From Massariosphaeria phaeospora (Eukaryota; Ascomycota; Dothideomycetes; Pleosporales), in the NCBI GenBank assembly GCA_011032825.1, contig JAADJZ010000014.1, forward strand, positions 372,001-436,000: a DNA stretch of 64,000 nucleotides, given 5' to 3'. Shown piece after piece: positions 30,468-41,055 of this stretch. Under the pieces are notes generated by a model that was not told where the DNA came from, searched no databases, and saw only the letters and a program-made list of their open reading frames with translations. Numbering within the stretch: the stretch's first letter is position 1; each line of letters starts with the position of its first letter. The translations under genes and the position numbers were made by a program.

Positions 30468-32349
30468 ATGTCGCGGCGGCCCAATCCAGTTGCAGACCGC
30501 GCGGAGCAGAATCGCCAATCGCTCAAGAGCCTGGTGAAGCTTGAGGGCAACAAGAGCTGTGCCGACTGCAAAAGGAACAAACGTACGCAATCTTCCTCTT
30601 TCACGCGTGGACACGAGTCTCTAACGTGAGCAGACCCGCGATGGGCTAGCTGGAATTTGGGCATCTTCGTTTGTATCCGGTATGACCAGCTTCTCGCATA
30701 CAACTCGCCCGCCTCATGCGCTAACACATGATATAGCTGCTCTGGCATCCACCGCGGTATGGGAACGCATATCAGCCGAGTCAAATCCGTCGACCTCGAC
30801 TCCTGGACCGACGAACAACTGGCGAGCATGCTCAAGTGGGGTAACGCGAGGGCCAACAAGTTAGGACTTTGGTACCCGTACAGATTGCAGAGTGCTGACA
30901 GATATAGATACTGGGAGGCAAAACTAGCACCCGGACATGTCCCGTCTGAAGCGTAAGCCACTGTGTACTCGAGCACGACTCCGCTTATGCCCTGCAGCAA
31001 GATCGAGAACTTCATTCGCACGAAATATGATTCCAAGCGCTGGGTAATGGACGGTGGAATACCAGACCCGTCGTCCCTGGATGTTGAAGACGATGATATG
31101 GTGGGTGGCAGACACTTGTGCTTTGACGATCTGCAACTGACCTTGTGCGTAGCCACTAAAGAAGGTTCAGGAGAAGGTACAAATAGAGCGCTCCGCCTCA
31201 CAACGTCTAGCCGGTGGCTCGAGCCAACCTCCGAGGTCACAACCAAAACCACAGCCTGTCATTGATCTATTCGGTGACGAAGCTCCTGCGCCCGCGCTCG
31301 CACGACCTAGTACCGGCCCCCCAGCGTCGAGGACAGTACCGCCAAATGCCGGACCAGCGCAACCGAAACAAAGCAGAGCAGGCGATTCATTACTGGGGCT
31401 GGATTTCTTAGGAGGAAGTACCGCTACCCAGCCAGCTAGGCCTTCGAGCACAGGTCCCGCCACTGCCGCGCCATCGCGGCCGGACTTGAAGCAATCAATC
31501 CTGTCATTGTACGCTTCTGCGCCTAAGCCTCCACAGCAACCACAGCAGCAGCATGCTCGCCAGGAGTCTTTCGGTGGCCTCGCTTCCCCACAAACACAAC
31601 AGTCTCCCCAACAGGCTAGCTTCGGGGGGTTGAACGACGCCTTCGGTGGTCTCTCTTTCAATTCACAGCCCGCACAACCCCCACCAAAAGCCTCTCCGTT
31701 TGCCGGACTTGACAACTTTTCTACCACACGACCTCCTCCTGTTGCCGCCTCCCAGGACCTGTTTGGTGGAGGAGGCAACTTCTTCAACTCGGCAGCAAAA
31801 TCACCTCCACCTACACAGACGCACGCTTCGCGGGCTGGCAATAGTACGGGCGGATTTGGTGATTTTTCCTCATTCACGTCTCCGGTTGCGCATGCCAAGC
31901 CCGCCGCACCAGCCTCCGGAATGAATGATCTGCTGGATCTCTCAATGCCAGCTGCTGCTCCGCCGGCCCCTCAGCCTGTGTCGTCCCCACCTCTCCCATC
32001 CGCGTTCAATCTCTCAACGCCGGCTGCCCCACCTGCGCAGAAGCCTGCTGCCGCACCCGCGCCAAGCTATTCTGGTTTCTCAAACATGGACGCCTGGGGA
32101 AGTACCGACGCTTGGGCTTCGTCCGCACCTAGCCAACCTGCAGCTCCTACTGCGACGGCAACACATGCTCAACCAAGTAACGCCGGTGGTTGGGGTGCTC
32201 CTGCCCCGATAGTCGCCCAAGATGACGACTTTGGAGGTTGGAGCAGTGCTGTGCCGACTACAGCGCCAACTCAGAGCAATGCGGCAAGCAAACCATCAGC
32301 TGGATTCTCAGGGGGCGGCGATGATTTATTTTCTAATGTTTGGGAGTAA
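30468..32349 (+). CDS. ArfGAP (Age2/SMAP-like) GTPase-activating protein
   Basis: Six exons: 30468..30582, 30634..30679, 30737..30859, 30908..30952, 30998..31100 and 31162..32349, giving 539 residues. The ArfGAP zinc domain spans ~10-125: [20 protein letters not shown], then [20 protein letters not shown]. It contains the C-x2-C-x16-C-x2-C finger and the catalytic Arg of the SGIHRGMG loop. [12 protein letters not shown] and [15 protein letters not shown] complete it. The C-terminal two-thirds are disordered and rich in Pro, Ala and Gln with FGGL, DLFGD and similar motifs, the kind that bind clathrin adaptors. It should stimulate GTP hydrolysis on Arf1 at the trans-Golgi or endosomes. Intron 3's donor (GTTAGG at 30860) and intron 5's (GTGGGT at 31101) are weak but phase-consistent. 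Confidence 0.9.
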
Positions 32350-32808
32350 ATTGCTGCTGCCGCAGTAGTGGCGCCAGGTGTTTGGATGCTGGTTGCATAT
32401 GGGAACGGCGTAGAGGGGGCCCGGGTGGAAGCGAGGTCGTCTTATGTATAGAAATGAGCATGAATGATGCAATGCGAAACTGACGCTCAATGACCACACG
32501 CATATTCAAAGCATGCTGATTCAAACGCCGAATTCTACCTTAACTAACGCCAGTTATCCAGCACAAATATGCCCCTTTCCCACGCTAAAGTCAAACGCCG
32601 TGACCGTATGCATATCGCTCGCCCCTTCATGTCCATCTTCTCTCTTCCTCGCATCCTGCCGTGTAGATATAACATCGACACAACCGTATCCCACCCCCTT
32701 CTTCTCTTCCCCCTCCTTACCGACGCCTCCTTTCCCATCCCAGCCGTATTCCCTACTCTTTCCCACCACCTTCATCTCCCCTCCGCTTCCTTTCTCCCAC
32801 CCTCCCTT
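32350..32808. other. Convergent intergenic region, ArfGAP / SFT1-like gene
   Basis: This 459-bp stretch holds the two 3' flanks. It is rich in C and T on the plus strand near 32630-32800 (TCTTCCTC, CCTCCTTACC). Overlapping frames here do not look coding. Confidence 0.4.
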
Positions 32809-33276
32809 TCAAAACACCAAATGCCAAATCCAATACAGCACCAATACCACGCCCACGATTATGCCCGCCAGCTTGAAAATCGCCACTTTGTTCCCGGACT
32901 GCGCCATGCGGCCCAGGCGCGTCGCGCTGCCTTTGAGCGTGCTGCCGAATGAGGAGAAGGTGTCGGACTGTGTGTGTGTGTTTGTTAGGAGTGTGTTTGG
33001 CGGTGGGGCGTTTAGGCCTATGGGATATAGGGTTGGATTATTATGCCGTATGTTGTACGTACCGTGCTGTCGATGACTTGCTGGTCCCGCGCATTGTCGT
33101 AGATGTCGATTGTCACGCCGCGCAGCGCGCTCACTTTCGACGCTAGTTCGTCGAGGCGCGAGTTGTTTTGCCTGGGGGAGGGTTAGTTTCGGGGACTATG
33201 TGTGCGTGGGTGTATGCGTGTGTCTGTGTGGAGGGGCTAGGCGGGCGTACCGTTCGCGCTCGTAGGCGTCGGACAT
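32809..33276 (-). CDS. SFT1/BET1-type Qc-SNARE
   Basis: A small three-exon gene: 33276..33251, 33171..33063 and 32967..32809, giving 97 residues. The start MSDAYERERQNNSRLDELAS leads into a heptad-repeat SNARE helix (KVSALRGVTIDIYDNARDQQ) whose central ionic-layer residue should be the Gln in the QQVID segment. The second half is SSFGSTLKGSATRLGRMAQS, and a C-terminal membrane span (FKLAGIIVGVVLVLYWIWHL) is followed by only two residues. This is the size and layout of Bet1/Sft1, tail-anchored SNAREs of ER-Golgi or intra-Golgi transport. Sft1 is preferred from remembered fungal sequences, not proven. Introns are 79 and 95 nt. A TG-rich run sits next to the second acceptor. Confidence 0.87.
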
Positions 33277-34045
33277 TGTGAGGCGGCGGATAGGGTGTGG
33301 GTCAAGCTGGAGGTAGCAGTGGCAGGTATGGGGGTAGGAAGTCGCAGTGTGAGCGGGAGTGACGTGATGTTTGGTATAGGCGGCAGAGCGTGGGTGGATC
33401 CTGTGGTGGGAATGAATGAATGGCCTCGGAGTTTGGGGTGGTGATGGCGGAGGTTAGGGATGCCAAGGTCTGGCTGGTATGTGGTGATTGGTGGACGGGC
33501 TTAGCGTGTGTTTAGGGCTGAGGTGTGGGGAAGCCGTCACGGTCCACCCTCGTTGTTGAGCTTTCCCTTTACTCTGTATCATTATTGAAAACTCTACCCA
33601 ACATGCAGGGCAAACTATATCCATCTTCAGCCTGCCGCCACCAACCAAGCCTTCCCCTCATGCCTTGCTGCGAGAACGCAGTCAAGCCCCCCTTCTAGCC
33701 TCGCTCACTAGCAAGTATGGCCTCGTATTATCCTCGTCTCAGCAATTTCATCGCATTCACCACCCTTTCTCGACTACAAGGAGAGAGAGCATGCTGGAAG
33801 CGAGCGCTGTGCCGTCAACTGCACCAAGGACCTCATCCGGCATGATATGCGTGCCCAGCGGCTCCTATTTAGGTCTGGGCATCTTGTTTAGCGGAGAGCC
33901 GCATTGCTGCTCTTCGCGCACCAAACTAACCATTTCCTACTGGGAGAGGGTCATCCCATAACAACTCGAGCAGTTAGCTATCAAGCCCCCTTTGGATTGG
34001 TATTGTACAGATGATTTACAACCTTATTATCGTCAGCATGCTTGG
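33277..34045. other. SFT1-like promoter and mitochondrial carrier 3' flank
   Basis: The 769 bp lie upstream of the SNARE start and downstream of the carrier stop. The frame at 33665..33961 (+) does not resemble a protein family and was not called. Confidence 0.4.
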
Positions 34046-35174
34046 TTATGATTCAACCAACCTCAACACAAACTCGTACACCCCCAAAGTGATAACAGAT
34101 GACGGAATAGCTCGCATGATGTGTGGTGTTAGGCCGCCGTACAGCCCTATCAAGCCTTCCTGTCTGCCAATTAATCGGAAGCACTGTAAGAGGCCAGCGT
34201 ACTTCGGGACCCCATTCTCCTTCGGCGCTTGTCGTAGTCTTGTCCTCACTACCTAATTATATGTTAGTAAAGGAATTAACGAGCGAAATGGCAGGGCTAT
34301 ACCTCGTGAGGGTAGGTCATCAAAACCGCAGCCAGCTTTGATGATCCTGCCGCTCCACTAGTACTAACCCACTTGATGAGTTCGTCCCTGCCTGTGCTAT
34401 TCTGCAGATTGATTCCGCCCAGAACTCTGCTATATAACATTTTGAGCCTTTCATAAAGGACTAAGTGCAACGCCGTCTCGACCGTGCCCAGATAACTCGC
34501 ACTGAGGCCCCGATACAGGCCTCGGATACCCTCTTGTCGCAGAACCTGTCGGACACAGTCGAGGCTGTTCTTATACTGTCGAGCCGTACCAGGGCCAGTT
34601 TGACCGCGCGACTTATCAAGCTGCAGCCTTGTTTTGACGAGCCAAATAGGATTCGTGGCAGTCGAGGTCGCGATACCCGCTGCAACAGCAGCTTGCGCAT
34701 GGACAATTGCTGCATCCTCGCCACAGCCCAACACATGTGCCCCAAGCCGTTTACAGTTACCATAGACGTAAAACTTGATCGCGGTGGCGGGGACCACGCC
34801 TGCTAGACTCGGCCCAAGACCGCGAAAGAAGCCGCGCCAGCCTTCGGTATAGCGGACGGAATTGATGATCTGGAAAGTCTCGCGAAGGTGGCGTAACGAG
34901 GCGCCGAGGAGGTGCGTGGGTGCAGGCGCAAACGGAGGGTAGACGGTTTGGATGGGACGAGACAAGAGGTGGTAGTAGTCGGATTGCAGTCGTGTTCTCA
35001 GAACGTCGAGTGGAGAAGTTATAATCGCGGTGGCCAGCCCTCCGCTCCTAGGAAGCCTGAATCAGTGTTTTGCATAGCTAGGCCATTCGGGGTTCAGACT
35101 CACGCGCCAGCAAGCAGATGGGCCGAAGACCGCGGTACAGTCTTGCGGCTGTGAGGTGCGGGGTCTTGTTGCAT
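34046..35174 (-). CDS. Mitochondrial carrier, RIM2/SLC25A33-type pyrimidine nucleotide transporter
   Basis: Exons are 35174..35104, 35047..34303 and 34252..34046, giving 340 residues. Three mitochondrial carrier repeats are seen with signature motifs PLDVLRTR, PIWLVKTR and PHEVVRTR. The extended second motif NPIWLVKTRLQLDKS is the one shared by the Rim2 pyrimidine-nucleotide and NAD/FAD carrier branch. Further landmarks are GWRGFFRGLGPSLAGVVPAT, GIRGLYRGLSASYLG and GLIGLYGGLTPHIMRAIPSS. It sits in the inner mitochondrial membrane and probably exchanges pyrimidine nucleotides. The start ATG CAA is used because the other upstream ATG (35187) is out of frame. Introns are 56 and 50 nt. Confidence 0.9.
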
Positions 35175-36255
35175 TGTAGGTTGCCATTCGCGATGAGCAG
35201 TGAGGTTTTGAACCCTGAATGACGGGGGACGGGGCGCTAACTTTTTTCTTGTAAGCCGGCGCCACGCCAAGATTTGGGTTATGGGCTTAGCCTACCACCT
35301 TGTGACAACACGACAACAGCAGGAAGGCAAATGGTCGAAACCCAACACTAAAAGAGCGCGGAATTCGGCTGTCTACTATCGTTGTCACCTCCAAGTCGAC
35401 GGACAGTGCATATCTCGTTATTTCGAAAGTATCAGGCGCAGGGAAGAGAACTAAAAACAATCATGCCCCCAGGCTGGAGCAGTAAGAGGAGGGTGTTGGA
35501 ACACCGGACTACAGCACGCATTTCTGCGCACACCCAGGCGCATGCTGGTTACGGCACAGCACACTGGTGTAGGTACACTGGTGCAGGTATAGCGTTTCGA
35601 AGGCGTTGTGTGTGGTTTCTAGCCCTCTTGAAACCAATTAGGCTTCAAGGCACTCATCGACTCTTATCCAGCTCGGGGCCAAAACATTTCCGCATGTAGC
35701 ATGGGTAGCCTAAATATACGAAACCCCCGCCTCAGCAACGCAGTGCGATCCCTGCGCCCCAACATCAAAATAACCACAGTGAGGAGCCTCCACCGCACAG
35801 TTCGCGCTCAAAGTCGCACGTAGACTACGGGACATCTGTCGCAAAAGCACGGCAAATTCGGGTACGACATGAGAATGATTGAATATATCGACTGTGAACC
35901 TATGAGTTTTCTAGGTCAATTTGGCCCGAACGGTCACGCAAGGCTGAGGATTGTCAACCCTGAACCCAACACCGTTACCGGTCGACGCATTTGGGCAAGG
36001 TCCGTCTCCAAATACTGCAGCTGGACATATTGTGCAGCAAACACGCCGCACACACGGCCCCGAAGGCGTTGCATGTTGTCCGCACTTCGTGAACCGAAAA
36101 ATAAGGCGCAGTCTGTCCTATGTAAAGAATGTGGTACTTAACTTCAGCTTGCCACATATGCCCAAAGCTACAGGCTCGGAGCATATTTTTATTATTTTCT
36201 CTAGGTCTCTTTGAGTGAATTTGTCGTTGAAGCTTGTCTTTGAAGCGGTCCCAAA
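35175..36255. other. Intergenic between carrier and secreted membrane-protein gene
   Basis: These 1.08 kb between two divergent starts contain no convincing gene. Frames at 35382..35699 and 35869..36214 lack family resemblance and splice support. This stretch marks the switch from the housekeeping block to the accessory block. Confidence 0.4.
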
Positions 36256-38276
36256 ATGTCCTTTATTCAAGTTGTGTTCACCCTTTGCTGGGCCTCATGC
36301 ATCAGTTTTGTCCGTGCAAACACTGCTGCGTTGGATCTCAGCGTTCGCACTTTTAACGCTCCGGGAGCGTCTATCGAGGACACCCGCCTGGCCATTCGAC
36401 GAGGTCTCGCCGAAGCTCAGTTCCACAAGAGAGCTGGTCAGGAGTTCAAGAACACCACGACCTTGGACCAAAGCTGGAATGATGCTGTTCTCTTGAAATT
36501 GTGAGCATACTCTGATCTTTCCACTACTCGGCGCAAGAAGCTTACATTCAGTCCAGCGGTGCCTCCAAAGAAATCCAGGATAAGAATGTAACACTAGAAG
36601 CGGGGATTGAGATTATCTGCACGACCTGCTACGTCAAAGGCCTTGCAACTGTAGAAGTCACTGTCGACGGCGAACTCGATCTTGGACAGATCCTGCGAGA
36701 CACTGCTCTGGAAGTGAAAGGAGCGGTTAAGAATCTCACCGATGATGTTGAAACATACTTCGAGAACTACACCGAGACAGTTGTAACCAGGCTCGACGAC
36801 GGGTTTGACTGGTCTGATCTCGAGTTTCCCACTTTCAATTCCTCCATCGATTTTAATTTGGCCATACCCGCTATTCCGGAAGCTAATCTCAAGTTCCGCT
36901 TCGATGGGTTGGAGCTTTATCTGCAGCTCAACACCATCCTATCGCTGGGTGCAACGTACGAGCTACCCTTGTTTCGATCAGAAACCCCGGTAGGCGTGTC
37001 CTTCGGAGAGAACCTCGAGCTCGGAGCAATCTTCTCAGTCGACTTGATACTGGCTGTGGAAGGAGAGGTCGACATCAGCAGCGGTATCCATTTGAAGCTT
37101 GACGATGGTGTTGAAATCAACCTAGCTTTATTCGGCGAGAGCGTATCAGACATCGTCTTGTAAGCTTTCACCACCTCTTGTTTTCTTATATTCCCCCAAC
37201 CAAATTAACAAGTTTTTCCCTAGCAATGGCGGCGAGTTCGAATTCCTACCCGTCACGATCGAGAGCGCCGGCATCGTCTTCACTGCCATCCTGCGAATTG
37301 GCGCATCAGCCGGTATCCAAGTCATCACCCCCGACATTCCCGAAGTTAGCATAATGAACCACTCTTTGCCCACGTTTGGTGGCGGCATTGAAGTCGGAGT
37401 CTTCGCCAATGTAGCCGAATTCGTCACAAACGTCACCGCCACGCCCCAAGACGAAGAGTGCAAGCTCCAGGTCATACAGGAGTACTCGCTTGCTCTAGGC
37501 GCCAAAGCTGGCATGACCGTGAACATCGGCTCCGAGACATACGGCCCCGTCGCTCAAACTTCCACGCCGCTGTGGTACACTACCTTGGGATCTGTGTGCG
37601 CTATTGAAGGCCGCGCGACACCCGTATCCACTCCGGCCGAAGAGACAAACAGCGTACTCAAGAGAGAGGATCTGGAATCGACAGTTCTAACTACAGAGAT
37701 CACGCACACAGGCGTTAACTGCGCCCCAACAGTCACAGGAAACTGCCCGGTATCTCTCCAAACAACCTCGCAGTCTGTCGAAACCAAGTTCCTGACCACC
37801 GCCGTGCCATCTGGAGAAGATGCTACATGGCCTGCGTCCATACATGCAACCGTCTCCCCCATCGCCTTCGGCTCAAACGTCAACAAATTCGGAGCCATCT
37901 CCGGAAGTCCGTCGTCCTTCGTCCCCCCGCCGCCGGCCGAGACGGACGGCGAAGGAGCCAACGGCAGCGACTCTAATCCAGTCAATCTAAACGGTAAGAT
38001 CGGCGGCGTCAGCAAGAAAGTCATTGTGGGAGTAAGCGTTGGCCTCGGCGTGCCGGTGCTGGCTGCTATCATCGGTGCACTCATGTACGTCTTCCTTTCT
38101 GCCCCACACGTCGAGCTCCCTGCTAATGCTGAACTTGTAGATTCTTTCAACGACGGCGGAGATATTCTTCAGTGCCGAAGATGGAAAGAACGGATATGGT
38201 GGCTGAACCGTACGCGCAGCAGATACATAGCGATAAGTCGAAGGCGGGGGTGAATGTTACGGAGGTTTCCCGGTAG
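36256..38276 (+). CDS. Unrecognised secreted type I membrane protein
   Basis: Exons are 36256..36500, 36557..37159, 37224..38084 and 38141..38276, giving 614 residues. It opens with a signal peptide (MSFIQVVFTLCWASCISFVR). A large extracellular part follows, rich in beta-type alternation (FDGLELYLQLNTILSLGATY, then GVSFGENLELGAIFSVDLIL) with a few Cys (CTTC near 100, later CKL and NCAP-NCPV). A Ser/Thr/Pro stalk leads to a single span (VIVGVSVGLGVPVLAAIIGA LIFF) and an RRRR stop-transfer, with a ~40-residue cytosolic tail. The acceptor at 36557 rather than 36552 is required by phase. The donor GTACGT at 38085 gives the basic stop-transfer; reading through gives a poorer tail. I do not recognise the family. 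Topology suggests a cell-surface sensor or wall-associated protein. Confidence 0.75.
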
Positions 38277-38784
38277 AGTAGCGATGAGACGTGTGGCTTT
38301 TCATGGTTTGCGATGTTATGAGGTTAGGGAAAATGGATTTTGAGATACCAAGGGTTGGGCAGATCAAGGGGTTCGAATTGGGTTCCGATCATCTGCGGAA
38401 GTTTTTACCAGCTTAGCACTATCTTCTCACGGACTGCTACCTTCTAGTCTAGTTTGTTCTGGCGTTACTCAACAATAAATTTCGTAGTGTTATTTTAGTC
38501 GTTTCTGCCGTTTGCTGTAAGACGTGTTTGGATCTGTCTCACGATAACGTCACACAGTGAACCAAGTTACACGCGTTTGTTTCCACAATACTTCTCAGAA
38601 CGCAGTCATCTGTGAGTCATTAGTGATAATACGAATATGATTTGTTTAGGCGACTTCATTGTTGAAGATGTGATGTGCATTCGTACGTGACCGAATGCCA
38701 ATAACCAATCTTTCGGCATCTATACAGTGTCTCTTCGATGAGTATGGGTATTAATTTCGTTCTCAAAACTCAGAAGTTCTAACG
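38277..38784. other. Intergenic, no gene seen
   Basis: 508 bp of AT-rich DNA between the secreted membrane protein and the small Ser/Arg-rich relic. Nothing specific is visible. Confidence 0.35.
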
Positions 38785-39347
38785 ATGCGTTCTCGAAGCG
38801 ACGAACTGTTCATATGGTGGAATGAGCAGCCCGCCAACGCTTATACGTATCAGCCTTCCCCACCAGGGGTTCATATACCTCTACTGAACCTTCAGCCGTC
38901 TCAGCCGTCTCAGCCGTCTCAGCGCAGCAATCAGCGCGCAGATTCCACTTCAAGTCATCAGTTCAACCCTCCACGCCCAGGTCGAAGGCCTCACTACGAT
39001 ATAAGTCCGCCTGACTCACCACTGCAACACACAATACGTGGATGGTGCCCAGGCCTCGTACTTTGATCGCCGTCGCCAGGAACAAGCGCAGCCTGCGTCC
39101 GTTTGCCGACGCGAAACACTGCCTCACCAAGCGGAGCCGCATAGTCATTCTTCATTGCGAACGGTTCAAAGTTTTTGCTAGTGGTGAAGGGTCTGGACTG
39201 CGGCGACGGAATGCTGTTCGTGAAGCGCGGAATTCGCCTGTTCAGGGGGGTGAAGTTGATACAGATCGAAGTAGGTCCGGAGATGGTGAGATGGATAGCT
39301 TGAGTAGTCTTGGGTGGTGCAGACCGTCTGCTTGGGAGCGGTATTAG
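38785..39347 (+). pseudogene. Decayed copy of the small Ser/Arg-rich gene downstream
   Basis: The coding signal passes through three frames. Frame one runs from ATG 38785 (MRSRSDELFIWWNEQPANAY, three QPS repeats, HYDISPPDSPLQH). From about 39030 the best frame changes (YVDGAQASYFDRRRQEQAQP, RRETLPHQAEPHSHSS), and from about 39180 it changes again (SGLRRRNAVREARN to AWERY stop). Parts match the intact gene at 39641: SPPDSP against SPPSSP, NAVREAR against MAVRKRR, and the WERY against WERW end. Two indels in a paralogue explain this better than introns, as no good donor/acceptor pair was found. Function unknown. Confidence 0.4.
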
Positions 39348-39640
39348 GCATGCCTGATAACGCGAAACCCTTCGAAACACAAACACTGCATGCCCATTTT
39401 TTACTACATTGTGTTCCGTCTGACTCTCTTTGTTGCCTCCTTCTCCTTGTCTACTGAATCGTTGTGCAACTTGCAGAGCCAGCTGAAGCCGCCTACATGA
39501 GACACTTCACAATGTATCCTATGTATACAATGTCTTCCTGTTATTTGAGATACTTATACTGATCCAACTCTGACTGCAGTAGAGTCAGAAAAGATACTTA
39601 AACCCAAAGTTTAGAGAGAAGATTCAGTACAGCCAAAGAC

Positions 39641-40231
39641 ATGTGTACCGAAGACCCCCTCTTCCTAGATTTTGGCAGTGCCTACGGAAAGGATCTCCCC
39701 AAGACGTCTAGACAATCTTCGCGTCGCGAAGACTTCCATCGTAGCACACATAGCTCGCGCCGTGTTGATCACGGTCATAGCTCCCATCAAGGTTCCTATG
39801 ACTTCCCCTCGCGTTCATCTCGTCGTGATGAGCCATCTGCTCGTCAGTCAACCTACAAACCCTCAGGTTCCAAGTATAGGGAAGTAAGCCCTCCTTCATC
39901 ACCAATTGGATCCCGCCAGCACGGATCCGGAACCCCACACCGTAATGTGAGCCCCCTAGGTTCGTCCAAGTTCGAGTATCCTCGCGCGGAGATGTCACGT
40001 GCCACGCCTAAGCGTCCTGAAGCTCCGCATCGCCATGCGACGACTTATATGCCACAGCCCGAGATTCGCTCTGAGGATGATGCGCAGATGTCGCACTCGC
40101 TTGCGGGTGGAGAGTCGTGTAGTCTGATGCGACGGATGGCGGTTCGGAAGCGTCGTGAGTATCGCCCGAAACTACCGCGTACGGAGTCTAATTTCAGCCA
40201 GGGGAACTTCTCAACATGGGAGCGATGGTAG
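39641..40231 (+). CDS. Small Ser/Arg/His-rich hypothetical protein
   Basis: A single open frame of 196 residues, MCTEDPLFLDFGSAYGKDLP, then a long disordered Ser/Arg/His-rich part (RQSSRREDFHRSTHSSRRVD), then LMRRMAVRKRREYRPKLP and the end NFSQGNFSTWERW. There is no signal peptide and no membrane span. The composition suits a disordered nuclear or RNA-associated protein, but nothing identifies it. A degenerate relative lies 0.4 kb upstream on the same strand, so the pair looks like a tandem duplication in which this copy stayed open. Confidence 0.5.
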   Translation: MCTEDPLFLDFGSAYGKDLPKTSRQSSRREDFHRSTHSSRRVDHGHSSHQGSYDFPSRSSRRDEPSARQSTYKPSGSKYREVSPPSSPIGSRQHGSGTPHRNVSPLGSSKFEYPRAEMSRATPKRPEAPHRHATTYMPQPEIRSEDDAQMSHSLAGGESCSLMRRMAVRKRREYRPKLPRTESNFSQGNFSTWERW

Positions 40232-41055
40232 GGTAGACAATCTGGGGAGGTATTGGAGGAACTAGTGTTCTTCGAGAAGGGATGTAATCGCGTCGTCGTA
40301 GACAGGTATATCTTCTTCTCTAATTCAACAAGTTAATTTAGATTATTTGATTGTAGTAGCTATTGGTGACGTGGAGGAACAAGAGTTCAAGATAAACTAA
40401 TCATAGGAAAGAGTGTTCTCGTTCACAGAGTAATGAAGAAAGTAATGTAAAGAAGCCGGCGGCTTGCAGGCAGTGATGACGTCATTCAAAACCCACACCC
40501 TCAACCCTCCGTGCCTCCGTCGTAGTGTTTCTCTGAACACCTCGACAAGCAAAGGTTGAGCGGAGCGTGCTAATGCTCAACTCTACCTGTACGCGATATC
40601 TTTACAAAGTTCATCAGCGTTCTTTCAGGTATGTCATAGTCAACACAGAGTCACCGACCATGCTCCAAAAACGTATCGGCCACCCAACTCATGTTGCAAA
40701 CTATTGTTTTTTGCGGGAAGGTTTCAACGCCTTGTCATCGCCGACAAGAGCCTGGCAGAACCGAACAACAAGGAGGACAGTCTTCCGTACTCGTACGGAG
40801 ATCTGGGGCTGCAACATGAGGTCAGAGAAAAAGCCCAGAAAATCACCAGATCGATGTTGATAAAGCGTACGGAATGGGTATCTAAGAGGGATCACCAACC
40901 TCAATTACCAGCTGGCTAGTGAGACGGGCAATGCCTCTCCCGCTGCATGGCCTGTCACTCTTCCGGCGCCCCACATTTCATCAAGATTATCCCGTCTTCT
41001 ACCTATATATCCTAGACAGACTGCCCAGCGCCCCTTCTGCCTTGAGACCGACATC
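40232..41055. other. Intergenic, no gene seen
   Basis: 824 bp between the Ser/Arg-rich gene and the rhodopsin-type gene. The frame 40567..40860 (+) has Arg/Thr-rich random-looking content and was not called. Confidence 0.35.

Noticed and set aside
30360..31252. 303-codon minus-strand open frame across the ArfGAP start
   Set aside because: It runs antisense through five ArfGAP introns and exons whose spliced product is clearly conserved.
31167..31898. 243-codon open frame on the minus strand over the ArfGAP tail
   Set aside because: It mirrors the Pro/Gln/Ala-rich ArfGAP tail, giving Gly/Cys/Trp-rich text without structure.
39042..39347. Independent 101-residue gene on the plus strand
   Set aside because: Its second half matches the end of the downstream Ser/Arg-rich gene and the frame before it belongs to the same relic, so it is better read as the last frame of a decayed copy.
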